This document shows positions 33,401 through 41,994 of a stretch of DNA of 45,031 bases, in pieces. The stretch covers positions 1 through 45,031 of the forward strand of contig CAJFVX010000017.1 of the NCBI GenBank assembly GCA_904420585.1. The letters are read 5' to 3'. Below the pieces are notes generated by a model. That model did no database searches, was not told where the DNA came from, and saw only the letters and a program-made list of their open reading frames with translations. The translations under genes were made by a program, and so were the position numbers. The stretch is from Candidatus Howiella intestinavium (lineage in GTDB: Bacteria > Bacillota > Clostridia > Oscillospirales > Acutalibacteraceae). Each line of letters opens with the position of its first letter. Position 1 is the stretch's first letter.

Positions 33401-34057
33401 ATGTTTGAGAGATTGAAGGAGGACATCGCCACCGCCCGGTCCCACGACCCGGCGGCCCGTTCCTCGCTGGAAATCCTGCTGCTCTACCCCGGCCTGCGGG
33501 CCGTGCGGATGCATCGCCGGGCCAACTGGTTTTACCGGCACAATATGAAGTTTATCGCCCGGTGGATTTCCCAGCGGGCCGTCCGGAAGACCGGCATCGA
33601 AATCCATCCCGCCGCCAAAATCGGCCGCCGGGTCTTTATCGACCACGGGGCCGGGGTGGTCATCGGCGAGACGGCCGAGGTGGGGGACGACGTGTTGATT
33701 TACCAGGGGGTCACCCTGGGGGGCACGGGCAAGGATACCGGCAAGCGGCATCCCACCATCGGCAACAATGTCATGATAAGCTCGGGGGCCAAGGTGCTGG
33801 GCCCCTTCAAGGTGGGGGACAACGCCCGCATCGCCGCCGGCGCCGTGGTGCTGGAGGAGGTGCCCCCCGACTGCACGGTGGTGGGGGTGCCCGCCCGGGT
33901 GGTGCGCCGGGCGGGCATGAAGGTCTGCGCCGCCATGGACCAAATCCATATTCCCGACCCGGTGGCCCAGGAGCTCTGCCGCCTGGAGGCCAAGATCACC
34001 CGCCTGGAAAAAGAGCTGGAGGCGGCCCGGGCGGCCGCCGCCCACCGGGTGGACTGA
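33401..34057 (+). CDS. cysE: Serine O-acetyltransferase
   Basis: This 218-residue enzyme makes O-acetylserine, the carbon skeleton of cysteine. It has a short N-terminal helical part (FERLKEDIATARSHDPAARS, HRRANWFYRH) and a left-handed beta-helix with hexapeptides: GIEIHPAAKIGRRVFIDHG, GVVIGETAEVGDDV and VTLGGTGK. The C-terminus is a coiled-coil-like acidic/basic helix (EAKITRLEKELEAARAA). GGAGG seven bases before ATG 33401 and the family start exclude the longer frame to 33026, which overlies the T-box. It lies 49 bases before cysS on the same T-box-controlled transcript. Confidence 0.95.
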   Translation: MFERLKEDIATARSHDPAARSSLEILLLYPGLRAVRMHRRANWFYRHNMKFIARWISQRAVRKTGIEIHPAAKIGRRVFIDHGAGVVIGETAEVGDDVLIYQGVTLGGTGKDTGKRHPTIGNNVMISSGAKVLGPFKVGDNARIAAGAVVLEEVPPDCTVVGVPARVVRRAGMKVCAAMDQIHIPDPVAQELCRLEAKITRLEKELEAARAAAAHRVD

Positions 34058-34106
34058 ATACCCGCCGCGTCCCGGTTATGCCGGAAAGAGATATAGGAGG
34101 TACAAA

Positions 34107-35489
34107 ATGAAAATCTACAATACCCTGACCCGCCAGAAGGAAGAACTGGTCCCCATCACCCCCGGCCGGGTGCTGATTTACGCCTGCGGCCCCACCGTCT
34201 ACAACTTCATCCACATCGGCAACGCCCGGCCCCTCTGCGTCTTTGACGTGCTGCGGCGGTACCTTGCCTTCCGGGGGATGGAGGTAAAGTTTGTCCAGAA
34301 CTTCACCGACATCGACGACAAGCTTATCAACAAGGCCAACGAGGAGGGCATAACCGTGCCCGAAGTGGCCGAACGGTACATCGGGGAATTCTGGACCGAC
34401 GCCAAGGGCCTCAACGTCATGGAGGCCGACGTGCATCCCCGGGCCACCGAGAACATCGACGCCATCCTGGCCCTTATCGACACCCTGGTGGAGAGGGGGT
34501 ACGCCTATGAGGCCGACGGCAGCGTCTACTTCCGGGCCCGGAAGTTTCAAGAATACGGCAAGCTGTCCCACCAGCCCCTGGAGGACCTGGAGGCCGGCGC
34601 CCGCATCGACATATCCGAGCACAAGGAGGACCCCATGGACTTCTGCCTGTGGAAGGCGGCCAAGCCCGGGGAACCCTTCTGGCCCTCGGCCTACGGCAGC
34701 GGGCGGCCGGGCTGGCATATCGAGTGCTCGGCCATGGCCGGCCGGTTTTTGGGGGACACCATCGACATCCACTGCGGCGGCCAGGATTTGATTTTCCCCC
34801 ATCACGAGAATGAAATCGCCCAGTCGGAGTGCGCCCACGGCTGCGCCTTTTCCCATTACTGGATGCACAACGGGTACATCAATGTGGACAACCGGAAGAT
34901 GTCCAAATCCCTGGGCAACTTCTTCACCGTCCGGGAGGTGGCCGAGAAGTACGGCTACGAGCCCATCCGCTATCTGATGATAGCCTCCCACTACCGCAGC
35001 CCCATCAACTATTCGGCGGAGGTGCTGGAGCAGGGGAAAAGCGCCCTGCAGCGGCTGTACAACTGCCGGGAAAACCTGGTGTTTGCCCTGTCCCACGCCC
35101 CGGAAGGCGGGGAAGTCCCGGATTTCCTTTCGGCGCGCAGGCAGGAATTCATCGACGCCATGGACGACGATTTGAATACCGCCGACGGCCTGGCCGCCCT
35201 CTTCGGCCTGGCCCGGGACATCAATACCCTTCTGAGCGCCGGGGCCGGCAAGGCCGCCCTGGAGGCCTGCCTTAACCAGTTTGACGAATTGTGCGATGTG
35301 CTGGGCCTTGTGTACAATAAGCAGGCGGCGGACGATTTGGACAGCCAGGTGGAGGCCCTTATCGCCGCCCGCACCGCCGCCAGGAAGGAAAAGAATTTCG
35401 CCGAGGCCGACCGCATCCGCGACCAACTCAAAGAGATGGGCATCGTCCTGGAGGACACCCCCCAGGGGGTCAAATGGAGCCGGGCCTAA
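34107..35489 (+). CDS. cysS: Cysteinyl-tRNA synthetase
   Basis: This 460-residue class I synthetase charges tRNA-Cys. It shows the Zn-site Cys in IYACGPTVYN, the HIGH motif HIGNARP, the Cys-binding region SFH-type WHIECSAMA, CGGQDLIFPHHENE and the KMSKS loop. The C-terminal anticodon region follows. GGAGG precedes ATG. Together with cysE it is controlled by the upstream T-box, so low Cys-tRNA charging raises both cysteine synthesis and charging. A strong terminator follows at 35510-35548. Confidence 0.97.
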   Translation: MKIYNTLTRQKEELVPITPGRVLIYACGPTVYNFIHIGNARPLCVFDVLRRYLAFRGMEVKFVQNFTDIDDKLINKANEEGITVPEVAERYIGEFWTDAKGLNVMEADVHPRATENIDAILALIDTLVERGYAYEADGSVYFRARKFQEYGKLSHQPLEDLEAGARIDISEHKEDPMDFCLWKAAKPGEPFWPSAYGSGRPGWHIECSAMAGRFLGDTIDIHCGGQDLIFPHHENEIAQSECAHGCAFSHYWMHNGYINVDNRKMSKSLGNFFTVREVAEKYGYEPIRYLMIASHYRSPINYSAEVLEQGKSALQRLYNCRENLVFALSHAPEGGEVPDFLSARRQEFIDAMDDDLNTADGLAALFGLARDINTLLSAGAGKAALEACLNQFDELCDVLGLVYNKQAADDLDSQVEALIAARTAARKEKNFAEADRIRDQLKEMGIVLEDTPQGVKWSRA

Positions 35490-35509
35490 GGCCGGTTTGC
35501 CTCTGCAGC

Positions 35510-35548
35510 AAACAGCACCCCTCCGGCGAATGCGGAGGGGTGCTGTTT
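35510..35548. terminator. Bidirectional terminator after cysS
   Basis: A perfect 16-bp stem, AAACAGCACCCCTCCG (35510-35525) with CGGAGGGGTGCTGTTT (35533-35548), has a 7-base loop. It ends the cysE-cysS transcript and, from the other side, that of the small minus-strand gene that stops at 35565. Confidence 0.85.
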
Positions 35549-35564
35549 GTATCTCCGGGCCTTT

Positions 35565-35744
35565 TCAGCGCATCATATACTGTACGTTGTCCATGATGTC
35601 GCCCACGGCGCGGATGGCCTTGCCGGCGGTCTTCTTAAAGCCCTTTTTGTTCTTTATCATGGCGGTGCCCACGGTGGCCGCCACGGCCCCGATGGCCATG
35701 CCCGTCACTGCGCCCTTGATGAATTTGAATCCGCTGTGATGCAT
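35565..35744 (-). CDS. 59-residue glycine-rich small protein
   Basis: A minus-strand frame of 59 codons begins at ATG (35744) with AGGAGGTC eight bases upstream and stops at TGA (35567-35565). The product starts MHHSGFKFIKGAVTGMAIGA, with a Gly/Ala-spaced hydrophobic segment (about 11-30) that could be a membrane or glycine-zipper helix. A basic stretch (KNKKGFKKTAGKAIRAVG) and a C-terminal DIMDNVQYMMR follow. The layout resembles short YtxH-like proteins of Clostridia. It lies between a shared terminator and the divergent ECF gene. Function unknown. Confidence 0.8.
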   Translation of the reverse strand: MHHSGFKFIKGAVTGMAIGAVAATVGTAMIKNKKGFKKTAGKAIRAVGDIMDNVQYMMR

Positions 35745-35888
35745 TCGGATGACCTCCTATCTGTCTGTTTTCATACCTATTGTATCCAATCCCGCCGGAT
35801 TATTGCCGAAACAAGAGACTTATCCACAGGTAATTTTATGGAAATCAGGGGAATTTTCCCCATGTTGGCCCCGGTCAGCCGTCCATAG

Positions 35889-35917
35889 TTGAAGAGAGGC
35901 ACAAATTGGGGTATAAT
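35889..35917 (+). promoter_or_regulatory. Promoter of the ECF S component operon
   Basis: TTGAAG (35889-35894) and TATAAT (35912-35917) have a 17-base spacer; transcription should begin near 35924. Confidence 0.75.
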
Positions 35918-35928
35918 ATTTTACAGGC

Positions 35929-35969
35929 ACACTATATAGTGTATGCCCGGTGGAATGCCCGGCATTCCA
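35929..35969. promoter_or_regulatory. Two palindromes just downstream of the ECF promoter
   Basis: ACACTATATAGTGT (35929-35942) is a perfect 14-bp palindrome. TGGAATGCCCGGCATTCCA (35951-35969) is a second, with 9-bp arms around one base. Both lie between the predicted transcription start and the ribosome site. They have little or no loop, so they suit protein operators better than RNA hairpins. The regulator is not in the window. Confidence 0.5.
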
Positions 35970-35996
35970 TCCTATATATGAGGAGTGGTAGAACAA

Positions 35997-36758
35997 ATGC
36001 GCAACCAAGAGGTATCGACTATCGAACAGGAAAAATCCAAAAACACCATCCGTCTGCTGGACGCGGTCATGATAGCCCTGTTCGCAGCCCTGGCCTATGT
36101 GGCGGTCTGGGTGCTGCGCATCCCCGTGGGCCCCATGTTCGTCCATCTGGGCAATCTGACGGTGGTGACGGCGGCACTGCTGCTGGGCGGCTGGCAGGGC
36201 GGCCTGGCCGGCGCCATCGGCATGGGCCTTTTCGATTTGATGAACGGCTACGCCAGCACGGCCCCCAAGACCATCATCTTAAAGTTTATGATTGGTTTTA
36301 TCACCGGCCTGGTGTATGCCGCTTTGCGGCGGCGGAAGAAATTCCCCACCATCCCTCTGGTTGCTTTGGGCATCGTCGCCCTGGTGGCGGCGGGCTGTAT
36401 AACCACCTATGTTCTGACAGGCGCCGGCTTTTCCTTCCTGACTGCCCTGATGGTAATCCTCAGCGCGGTCATCGGCCTGCTCTGTCTGCTTTTTGCCTTT
36501 CTGGGCGCCCGGATGAACCACAAGCTGGCCGCCGCCGTAGTGGGCGCCTCCTGCGGCATGGTCTTCAACCTGCTGGGGGAAGCGGCCTATGAATTCGTAA
36601 GCCAGCTGCTGCTGGGCAGCGCCTTCGGCACGGCCGTCACCATGGCCGTCACCAGCCAGGCCTCCACCCTTATCAACGTGCTGATTTCGGTCATCGGCGG
36701 CGTGGCCCTCTTCCTGCCCCTGGAAAAGCCTTTTTCCAAAATCGTGCCCCGGCGGTAA
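35997..36758 (+). CDS. ECF transporter S component
   Basis: This 253-residue, six- to seven-helix membrane protein resembles the substrate-binding S components of energy-coupling-factor vitamin transporters. Conserved parts are AVMIALFAALAYVAVWVLRIPVG, VHLGNLTVVTAALLLGG and GAIGMGLFDLMNGY...KFMIGFITGLVY, close to the family that includes riboflavin- and pyridoxine-type S components. It would share an energising module (EcfA, EcfA', EcfT) encoded elsewhere. Substrate cannot be read from the sequence. GAGGAG sets ATG 35997 over an in-frame GTG at 35985 that lies inside the ribosome site. The repeat lipoprotein follows 19 bases later. Confidence 0.87.
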   Translation: MRNQEVSTIEQEKSKNTIRLLDAVMIALFAALAYVAVWVLRIPVGPMFVHLGNLTVVTAALLLGGWQGGLAGAIGMGLFDLMNGYASTAPKTIILKFMIGFITGLVYAALRRRKKFPTIPLVALGIVALVAAGCITTYVLTGAGFSFLTALMVILSAVIGLLCLLFAFLGARMNHKLAAAVVGASCGMVFNLLGEAAYEFVSQLLLGSAFGTAVTMAVTSQASTLINVLISVIGGVALFLPLEKPFSKIVPRR

Positions 36759-36777
36759 GAGAAAGGAAGGACAACAA

Positions 36778-38598
36778 ATGAAGGTGCAAGGTCTTATAGC
36801 GGTGCTGTTAGGTGTCTGCCTCCTGCTTAGCGGATGCGGCTCGGCCGAGAAGGCCCCTGCTTCCGCATCGGTCAGCAGCCGTGCGGGCGCTGTGGTCGAT
36901 GAACAGCCGGAAGAAAAAGTCAGTGCCGATGCTGGGGCTGCACAAGACAGTCCTATTGTATCGGACGTGATTACGGCGGCCGCCGACTCCACTTCTGTCC
37001 CGGACGAGGAGGAACCGGAGGAACCTGCCGAGCCTGTTTCCGGCCCGGGTGAAGAGGAGCCGGAGGAACCCGCCGACCCCGTTCCCGCTCCGGATGAGGA
37101 GGAGCCGGAGGAACCTGCCGAGCCCGTTCCCGGCCCGGATGAGGAGCCGGAGGAACCTGCCGACCCTGTTCCCGGCCCGGATGAGGAGGAGCCGGAGGAA
37201 CCTGCCGAGCCTGTTCCCGGCCCGGATGAGGAAGAGCCGGAGGAACCTGCCGAGCCTGTTCCCGGCCCGGATGAAGAGGAGCCGGAGGAACCTGCCGAGC
37301 CTGTTCCCGGCCCGGATGAGGAGCCGGAGGAACCTGCTGAGCCCGCCCCTGGCCCGGATGAAGAGGAGCCGGAAGAACCTGCCGAGCCGGCCCCTGGCCC
37401 GGATGAGGAGCCGGAGGAACCTGCCGAGCCCGTTCCCAACCCGGATGAGGACGGCAGTCAGATCCAGCAGGGGCCGGATGGTATGTTTGCGGCCGCCCGC
37501 TTGGCGCTGGAGGCCCAGTGGCCTGCTCCCCAGGGAGAGGGCGAGGGACGCATCCTGCTGAACATCCGTATTCTGGCGGGGGATGCATCTGAATTTGCAG
37601 CCCAAGTACAGTATTATGATACCATATATGATGTGTTCGACACCTATCTGAACGACCGTCCCGTAACCTTCAGGGGCTTCCGTTCCCATTTGAGCACCTA
37701 TCTCTGCCGGCTCAAATGGGAGGACGGCCGCTATCAGGAGGTAAAATCGGAATGGGATATCGATTACAGCGACCTGGAACCGGCCGACGCCGTGCGGGTA
37801 TACGCCGAGCTGACCGAGGAACAGCGGGATATCTGCGATTTCCGCGGCGGGACTTTGCAGCTTTCCTACGACTGCGGGCAGAGTTGGATCGACACGCCTT
37901 ACACGAAAGAACAGATTTTGGATCGGGGCGACGAATATGACGGCCTGTACAATCTGTACGACGGCTGCAGCTTCATGCGGGACGGCCTCTCGGCCTTTGT
38001 CTTTGGCGGCTGTGCTTATCTGGACAGCCCGGTCACCGTGGCGGTGACCTATGACCAGGGGCAGAGTTGGATGGAGGTACAGCTGCCTGATTCCATAAAT
38101 GTCCGGGATTTCTCCATCGGCTTCCTGCCGGGAGAGGATGGGACCTACGGCCCGGATTCCTTCGGCTGGCTGGTGGCCGGCCACGACCGTTCCATGGGTT
38201 GGGAGGCCTGCTCCATCTATTTCACCTATGACGGCGGCCGGAGTTGGGAAAATTCCCACGGGCTGGACGACTGGTACAGCACCCTGTTCAGCGGGGCGGC
38301 CTTTTCCAGCGAAGAGGTGGGATTCCTCTGCTTTACCAGCATCACCGGGGACAGTTCCCGGATTCTGCGGACGGTTGACGGCGGCAAGACCTGGGAGGAT
38401 TTTGAACTTCCCCTGCCGGAATTTCCGGGCAGCGAATATTATGAAATTACCATTACGCCCACCTTTGACGGGAAAAACGGCGTATTTGAACTGCGGCGCA
38501 TCGAAAACAGCCGGGCGCGTTTTGTAACCGACGACGGCGGCCTTACCTGGCGGCTGGAAAAGGTCTACACCCCCGGCGCGCTGCCGGATGAAGCGTAG
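36778..38598 (+). CDS. Lipoprotein with acidic Pro-Glu repeats and Asp-box propeller domain
   Basis: This 606-residue protein has a lipoprotein signal (LLLSGCG, lipidated Cys about 19). A Ser/Ala-rich linker leads to ten tandem units of 14-15 residues of the type PGPDEEEPEEPAEPV (about 74-224). The C-terminal region (about 235-606) has five or more Asp-box-like turns: YDCGQSWID, YDQGQSWME, YDGGRSWEN, VDGGKTWED and DDGGLTWRL. These are typical of BNR/sialidase-type beta-propellers, but no catalytic sialidase residues are recognisable. The rigid acidic repeat may hold the propeller away from the cell surface through the wall. It is probably co-transcribed with the ECF S component. Ligand unknown. 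Confidence 0.8.
   Translation: MKVQGLIAVLLGVCLLLSGCGSAEKAPASASVSSRAGAVVDEQPEEKVSADAGAAQDSPIVSDVITAAADSTSVPDEEEPEEPAEPVSGPGEEEPEEPADPVPAPDEEEPEEPAEPVPGPDEEPEEPADPVPGPDEEEPEEPAEPVPGPDEEEPEEPAEPVPGPDEEEPEEPAEPVPGPDEEPEEPAEPAPGPDEEEPEEPAEPAPGPDEEPEEPAEPVPNPDEDGSQIQQGPDGMFAAARLALEAQWPAPQGEGEGRILLNIRILAGDASEFAAQVQYYDTIYDVFDTYLNDRPVTFRGFRSHLSTYLCRLKWEDGRYQEVKSEWDIDYSDLEPADAVRVYAELTEEQRDICDFRGGTLQLSYDCGQSWIDTPYTKEQILDRGDEYDGLYNLYDGCSFMRDGLSAFVFGGCAYLDSPVTVAVTYDQGQSWMEVQLPDSINVRDFSIGFLPGEDGTYGPDSFGWLVAGHDRSMGWEACSIYFTYDGGRSWENSHGLDDWYSTLFSGAAFSSEEVGFLCFTSITGDSSRILRTVDGGKTWEDFELPLPEFPGSEYYEITITPTFDGKNGVFELRRIENSRARFVTDDGGLTWRLEKVYTPGALPDEA
36997..37449 (+). repeat. Coding minisatellite of ten 42-45-bp units
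   Basis: Within the lipoprotein gene ten tandem units encode PDEE(E)PEEPA(E/D)P(V/A)PG. Units differ mainly by one GAG/GAA codon (42 versus 45 bp) and silent changes, and units 5-7 are nearly identical. Length changes by whole codons keep the frame open, so the array can vary between strains without inactivating the gene. Confidence 0.88.
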
Positions 38599-38700
38599 AT
38601 ATTTGCTGGAAAACCAGGATTCCCCCATAAGCCATCCGTATTTATCACACGCATAGGGCCTGCGGAGGGGGATATCCTATTCCCTGAACATTTTACACAG

Positions 38701-38716
38701 CCGTCTTTACAGACGG
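38701..38716 (+). promoter_or_regulatory. Small hairpin in the pflB leader
   Basis: CCGTCT-TTAC-AGACGG forms a perfect 6-bp stem directly before the pflB ribosome site (GGAGGT at 38723-38728). It may stabilise the leader or serve as a binding site. The remaining region from 38599 shows no convincing promoter or Rex box. Confidence 0.4.
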
Positions 38717-38733
38717 CGGATTGGAGGTATACC

Positions 38734-40992
38734 ATGCAGGAAACCATGGAACGCACCGTGCAGGATAACGGTGCTTACGAAGGCTTCAAGACAGGGCCCT
38801 GGAGCCGTAAAATCGACGTGCGGGACTTTATCGTCCGCAATTACACCCCCTATGAGGGGGACGAGAGCTTCCTTGCCGGCCCCACAGAGCGGACGGACAA
38901 GCTCTGGAAGGAAGTTTCCGATTTAATGGCTGAGGAGCGGAAAAAAGGCGGCGTGCTGGATGTGGACAACCACCGCATTTCCACCATCACCGCCCACCCC
39001 GCCGGCTATATCGACAAGGATTTGGAGCAGATTGTGGGGCTCCAGACCGACGCCCCCTTAAAGCGGGCCATCATGCCCTTCGGCGGCATCCGGATGGTGC
39101 ACACCTCCCTGGACGCCTACGGCTACGAGAGGGACCCGGAGGTGGAGGAGGTCTTTAAGTACCGCAAGACCCACAACGACGGCGTCTTCGACGCCTACAC
39201 CCCCGAAATGCGCAAGGCCCGCCACTCGGGCATCATCACCGGCCTGCCCGACGCCTACGGCCGGGGCCGTATCATCGGCGACTACCGGCGGGTGGCCCTG
39301 TACGGCGTGGACTATCTCATCGAGCAGAAGAAGGCGGCCAAGCTCCACATGGACTTTGAGGTCATGGACGAGGACGCCATCCGCACCCACGAGGAACTGG
39401 CCGAGCAGATCCGCGCCCTCTCGGAGTTAAAGGAGATGGCGGCGGAATACGGCTACGACATCTCCCAGCCGGCCACCGACGTGAAGGAGGCCATCCAGTG
39501 GCTCTACTTCGGCTACCTGGCCGCCGTCAAGGAGCAGAACGGCGCGGCCATGTCCTTGGGCCGCACCTCCACCTTCCTGGACATCTACGCCCAGCGGGAT
39601 CTGCAGCGGGGAAAATATACCGAGGAGCAGATCCAGGAGTTTGTGGACCACTTCATCATGAAGCTGCGCATGGTGCGGTTCCTGCGCACCCCCTCTTATG
39701 ACGAGCTCTTTTCCGGCGACCCCACCTGGGTCACCGAGTCCATCGGCGGCATGACCACCGACGGCCGGCCTATGGTCACCAAAATGAGCTTCCGGTATCT
39801 GCACACCCTGACCAATTTAGGCCCCGCCCCCGAGCCCAACCTGACCATCCTCTGGAGCGAGCGGCTGCCGGCGGCCTTTAAGGCCTACTGCGCAAAAATG
39901 TCCATCGAGACCTCCTCCATCCAGTACGAGAGCGACGAGCTCATGCGGGAGAAGTTCGGGGACGACTACGGCATCGCCTGCTGCGTATCGGCCATGCGCA
40001 TCGGCAAGCAGATGCAGTTCTTCGGCGCCAGGGCTAACCTGGCCAAGGCCCTGCTCTACGCCATCAACGGCGGCCGGGACGAGGTGTCCGGCGAGCAGGT
40101 GGCCCCCAAGTTCTTGGCCTGCCGGGGCAACGTGCTGGATTACAACGACGTGGTGGAGAAGTTCGACGCCATCTGCGACTGGCTGGCCAAGCTCTATATC
40201 AACACCCTGAACGTCATCCACTATATGCACGACAAATACTGCTACGAGCGCATCCAGATGGCCCTGCACGACGAGGAAATCGTCCGCACCTCGGCCTGCG
40301 GCATCGCCGGCCTGTCGGTGGTGGCCGACGCTTTGTCGGCCATCCGCTACGCCAAGGTGACCCCCATCCGGGACGAGCGGAATATTGTGGTGGACTTTAA
40401 AATCGAGGGGGACTACCCCAAGTTCGGCAACAACGACCCCCGGGTGGACGAGATGGCCGTGAATATCGTGCGGCTGTTTATGAACAAGCTGGCCGGCCGC
40501 AGGACCTACCGCCACTCCAAGCCCACCATGTCCATTCTGACCATCACCTCCAATGTGGTGTACGGCAAGAAGACGGGGTCTACCCCCGACGGCCGCAAGA
40601 AGGGCGAGCCCTTCGCCCCCGGCGCCAACCCCATGCACGGCCGGGATTCCAGCGGCTGCGTGGCCTCCATGATGTCGGTGGCCTCCCTGCCCTACGACTT
40701 TGCTGAGGACGGCATCTCCTACACCTTCTCCATCGTCCCCGGGGCCCTGGGCCGGGATACCGACGACCGGACGGAAAATCTTGTGGGCCTGCTGGACGGC
40801 TACTTCAGGGAAGGCGGCCATCATATCAACGTCAACGTCATCCAGCGGGAGGTGCTGCTGGACGCCATGGACCATCCCGAGAAGTATCCCCAGCTGACCA
40901 TCCGGGTGTCGGGCTACGCCGTCAACTTCATCAAGCTGACGCGGGAGCAGCAGCTGGACGTTATCCACCGCACCTTCCACACCCGGTTCTGA
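38734..40992 (+). CDS. pflB: Formate acetyltransferase (pyruvate formate-lyase)
   Basis: This 752-residue glycyl radical enzyme cleaves pyruvate with CoA to acetyl-CoA and formate. The catalytic thiyl pair C416-C417 ([10 protein letters not shown]) and the radical-bearing G727 (RVSGYAVNF) are both present. The Cys-Cys pair identifies true pyruvate formate-lyase rather than a diol dehydratase. Family motifs [14 protein letters not shown] and GMTTDGRPM also occur. GGAGGT precedes the ATG. pflA follows 68 bases later. This is the fermentative outlet for the glycolytic genes in the window and implies anaerobic life. Confidence 0.97.
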   Translation: MQETMERTVQDNGAYEGFKTGPWSRKIDVRDFIVRNYTPYEGDESFLAGPTERTDKLWKEVSDLMAEERKKGGVLDVDNHRISTITAHPAGYIDKDLEQIVGLQTDAPLKRAIMPFGGIRMVHTSLDAYGYERDPEVEEVFKYRKTHNDGVFDAYTPEMRKARHSGIITGLPDAYGRGRIIGDYRRVALYGVDYLIEQKKAAKLHMDFEVMDEDAIRTHEELAEQIRALSELKEMAAEYGYDISQPATDVKEAIQWLYFGYLAAVKEQNGAAMSLGRTSTFLDIYAQRDLQRGKYTEEQIQEFVDHFIMKLRMVRFLRTPSYDELFSGDPTWVTESIGGMTTDGRPMVTKMSFRYLHTLTNLGPAPEPNLTILWSERLPAAFKAYCAKMSIETSSIQYESDELMREKFGDDYGIACCVSAMRIGKQMQFFGARANLAKALLYAINGGRDEVSGEQVAPKFLACRGNVLDYNDVVEKFDAICDWLAKLYINTLNVIHYMHDKYCYERIQMALHDEEIVRTSACGIAGLSVVADALSAIRYAKVTPIRDERNIVVDFKIEGDYPKFGNNDPRVDEMAVNIVRLFMNKLAGRRTYRHSKPTMSILTITSNVVYGKKTGSTPDGRKKGEPFAPGANPMHGRDSSGCVASMMSVASLPYDFAEDGISYTFSIVPGALGRDTDDRTENLVGLLDGYFREGGHHINVNVIQREVLLDAMDHPEKYPQLTIRVSGYAVNFIKLTREQQLDVIHRTFHTRF

Positions 40993-41000
40993 TAAGCCAT

Positions 41001-41023
41001 AGAAGGGGGGCCCGCCCCCTTCT
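41001..41023 (+). terminator. Attenuator-like hairpin between pflB and pflA
   Basis: AGAAGGGGG (41001-41009) pairs with CCCCCTTCT (41015-41023) around GCCCG, followed by TTT. With only a short T-run it likely allows partial read-through, which would lower pflA relative to pflB. Confidence 0.55.
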
Positions 41024-41060
41024 TTTCCCGCACCGCAACGAAAAAGGAGGAGTCGATGAC

Positions 41061-41798
41061 ATGGAGGAAAAGGCCCCTGTGCGCGGCCGCATCCATTCGG
41101 TGGAGACCTTCGGCGCCCTGGACGGCCCGGGCATCCGCTATGTGGTTTTCTTTCAGGGCTGCCCCCTGCGCTGCCTATACTGTCACAACCCCGATGCCCT
41201 CTGTCCCACCGACGGCACCGAAAAATCGGCGGCGGAAGTGGTGGAGGAAATCGGGCGGTACAAATCCTTTATCCGGACGGGGGGCGTGACCCTTTCGGGG
41301 GGCGAACCCCTAGCCCAGCCGGCCTTTGCCCTGGACATCCTGCGCCGCTGTAAAGCCGCCGGGCTGCATGTGGCCGTGGATACCTCCGGCGGCGTAGAAC
41401 TGGAGCACTGCCGGCCGGTGGTGGAGGAGGCCGACCTGCTGCTTCTGGACATCAAAGCCCTGGACGACGCCCTCTGCCGCAAACTCACCGGCCGCTCCAA
41501 CGCCAGCGCCCTGCGGATTCTGGATTTGCGGGAGCGCCTTGGCAGGCCGGTATGGATCCGGCACGTGCTGGTGCCGGGCTATACCTTGGATGAAAAGCTG
41601 CTCTGTAAGCTGGCGGATTTCCTGACGGCCTACACCTGTGTGGAGCGGGTGGAGCTGCTGCCCTTCCATAAGATGGGGGAATACAAATGGGAGGCCCTTC
41701 ACCGGCCCTACGCCCTGACCGATACCCCCGAGCCCGACCCCGCCGCCGTGGCGGCGGCCAAACAGATTTTTGCCGACCGGGGCCTGCCTATTCACTGA
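41061..41798 (+). CDS. pflA: Pyruvate formate-lyase activating enzyme
   Basis: This 245-residue radical SAM enzyme installs the glycyl radical on PflB. The [4Fe-4S] motif CPLRCLYC (CxxxCxxC) follows GPGIRYVVFFQG. SGGEPLAQPAF is the SAM-binding GGE motif. Later LLDIKALDD and LPFHKMGEYKW match PFL activases. AAGGAGG (41044-41050) with ten-base spacing supports ATG 41061. It is placed just after pflB as usual. Confidence 0.96.
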   Translation: MEEKAPVRGRIHSVETFGALDGPGIRYVVFFQGCPLRCLYCHNPDALCPTDGTEKSAAEVVEEIGRYKSFIRTGGVTLSGGEPLAQPAFALDILRRCKAAGLHVAVDTSGGVELEHCRPVVEEADLLLLDIKALDDALCRKLTGRSNASALRILDLRERLGRPVWIRHVLVPGYTLDEKLLCKLADFLTAYTCVERVELLPFHKMGEYKWEALHRPYALTDTPEPDPAAVAAAKQIFADRGLPIH

Positions 41799-41813
41799 CC
41801 GGCCCGGCCTTAT

Positions 41814-41841
41814 GCGCCCCTTCCCCGCCGGGAAGGGGCGC
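41814..41841 (+). terminator. Hairpin after pflA
   Basis: GCGCCCCTTCCC (41814-41825) and GGGAAGGGGCGC (41830-41841) form a perfect 12-bp stem, 16 bases after the pflA stop. The following sequence is not a T-run, so termination efficiency is uncertain. Confidence 0.6.
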
Positions 41842-41903
41842 GCCGTACGGTTTGACTGTTACCGCCGCCTGACAAAATTCCTTATCTTGACAGAGATTAG
41901 GGC

Positions 41904-41932
41904 TTTACAAACCTGTGTTTTGGGGGTATACT
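41904..41932 (+). promoter_or_regulatory. Promoter of the copper operon
   Basis: TTTACA (41904-41909) and TATACT (41927-41932) have a 17-base spacer. The -10 is embedded in the repeat GGGGGTATAC, and the start of transcription near 41939 lies directly before the CsoR-type operator. Confidence 0.75.
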
Positions 41933-41943
41933 ATGAAATACAG

Positions 41944-41966
41944 ATACCCCCACGGGGTGGGGGTAT
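41944..41966. promoter_or_regulatory. CsoR operator
   Basis: ATACCCCCAC-GGG-GTGGGGGTAT is a perfect 10-bp inverted repeat. It resembles known CsoR sites with G/C-run half-sites flanked by TA. A third half-site, GGGGGTAT (41922-41929), overlaps the -10 and forms a second inverted repeat with 41944-41951. A CsoR gene ends the same operon, so copper-responsive autoregulation is likely. Confidence 0.8.
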
Positions 41967-41994
41967 ATACAGATAGATAAGGAGGCATGTCCGT

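Noticed and set aside
35820-35828. Perfect DnaA box TTATCCACA
   Set aside because: It is a single copy without a cluster, an AT-rich unwinding region or dnaA/dnaN nearby. One 9-base match in 45 kb is near chance, so no origin is claimed.
36279-37439. Minus-strand frame encoding a Gly/Ser-rich repeat protein
   Set aside because: It is the antisense of the Pro-Glu repeat. The low-complexity product follows from the repeat, and there is no start signal.
38599-38733. Rex operator or strong promoter before pflB
   Set aside because: Only weak partial matches were found (for example near 38690-38700). None had both halves of a Rex site or a good -35/-10 pair.
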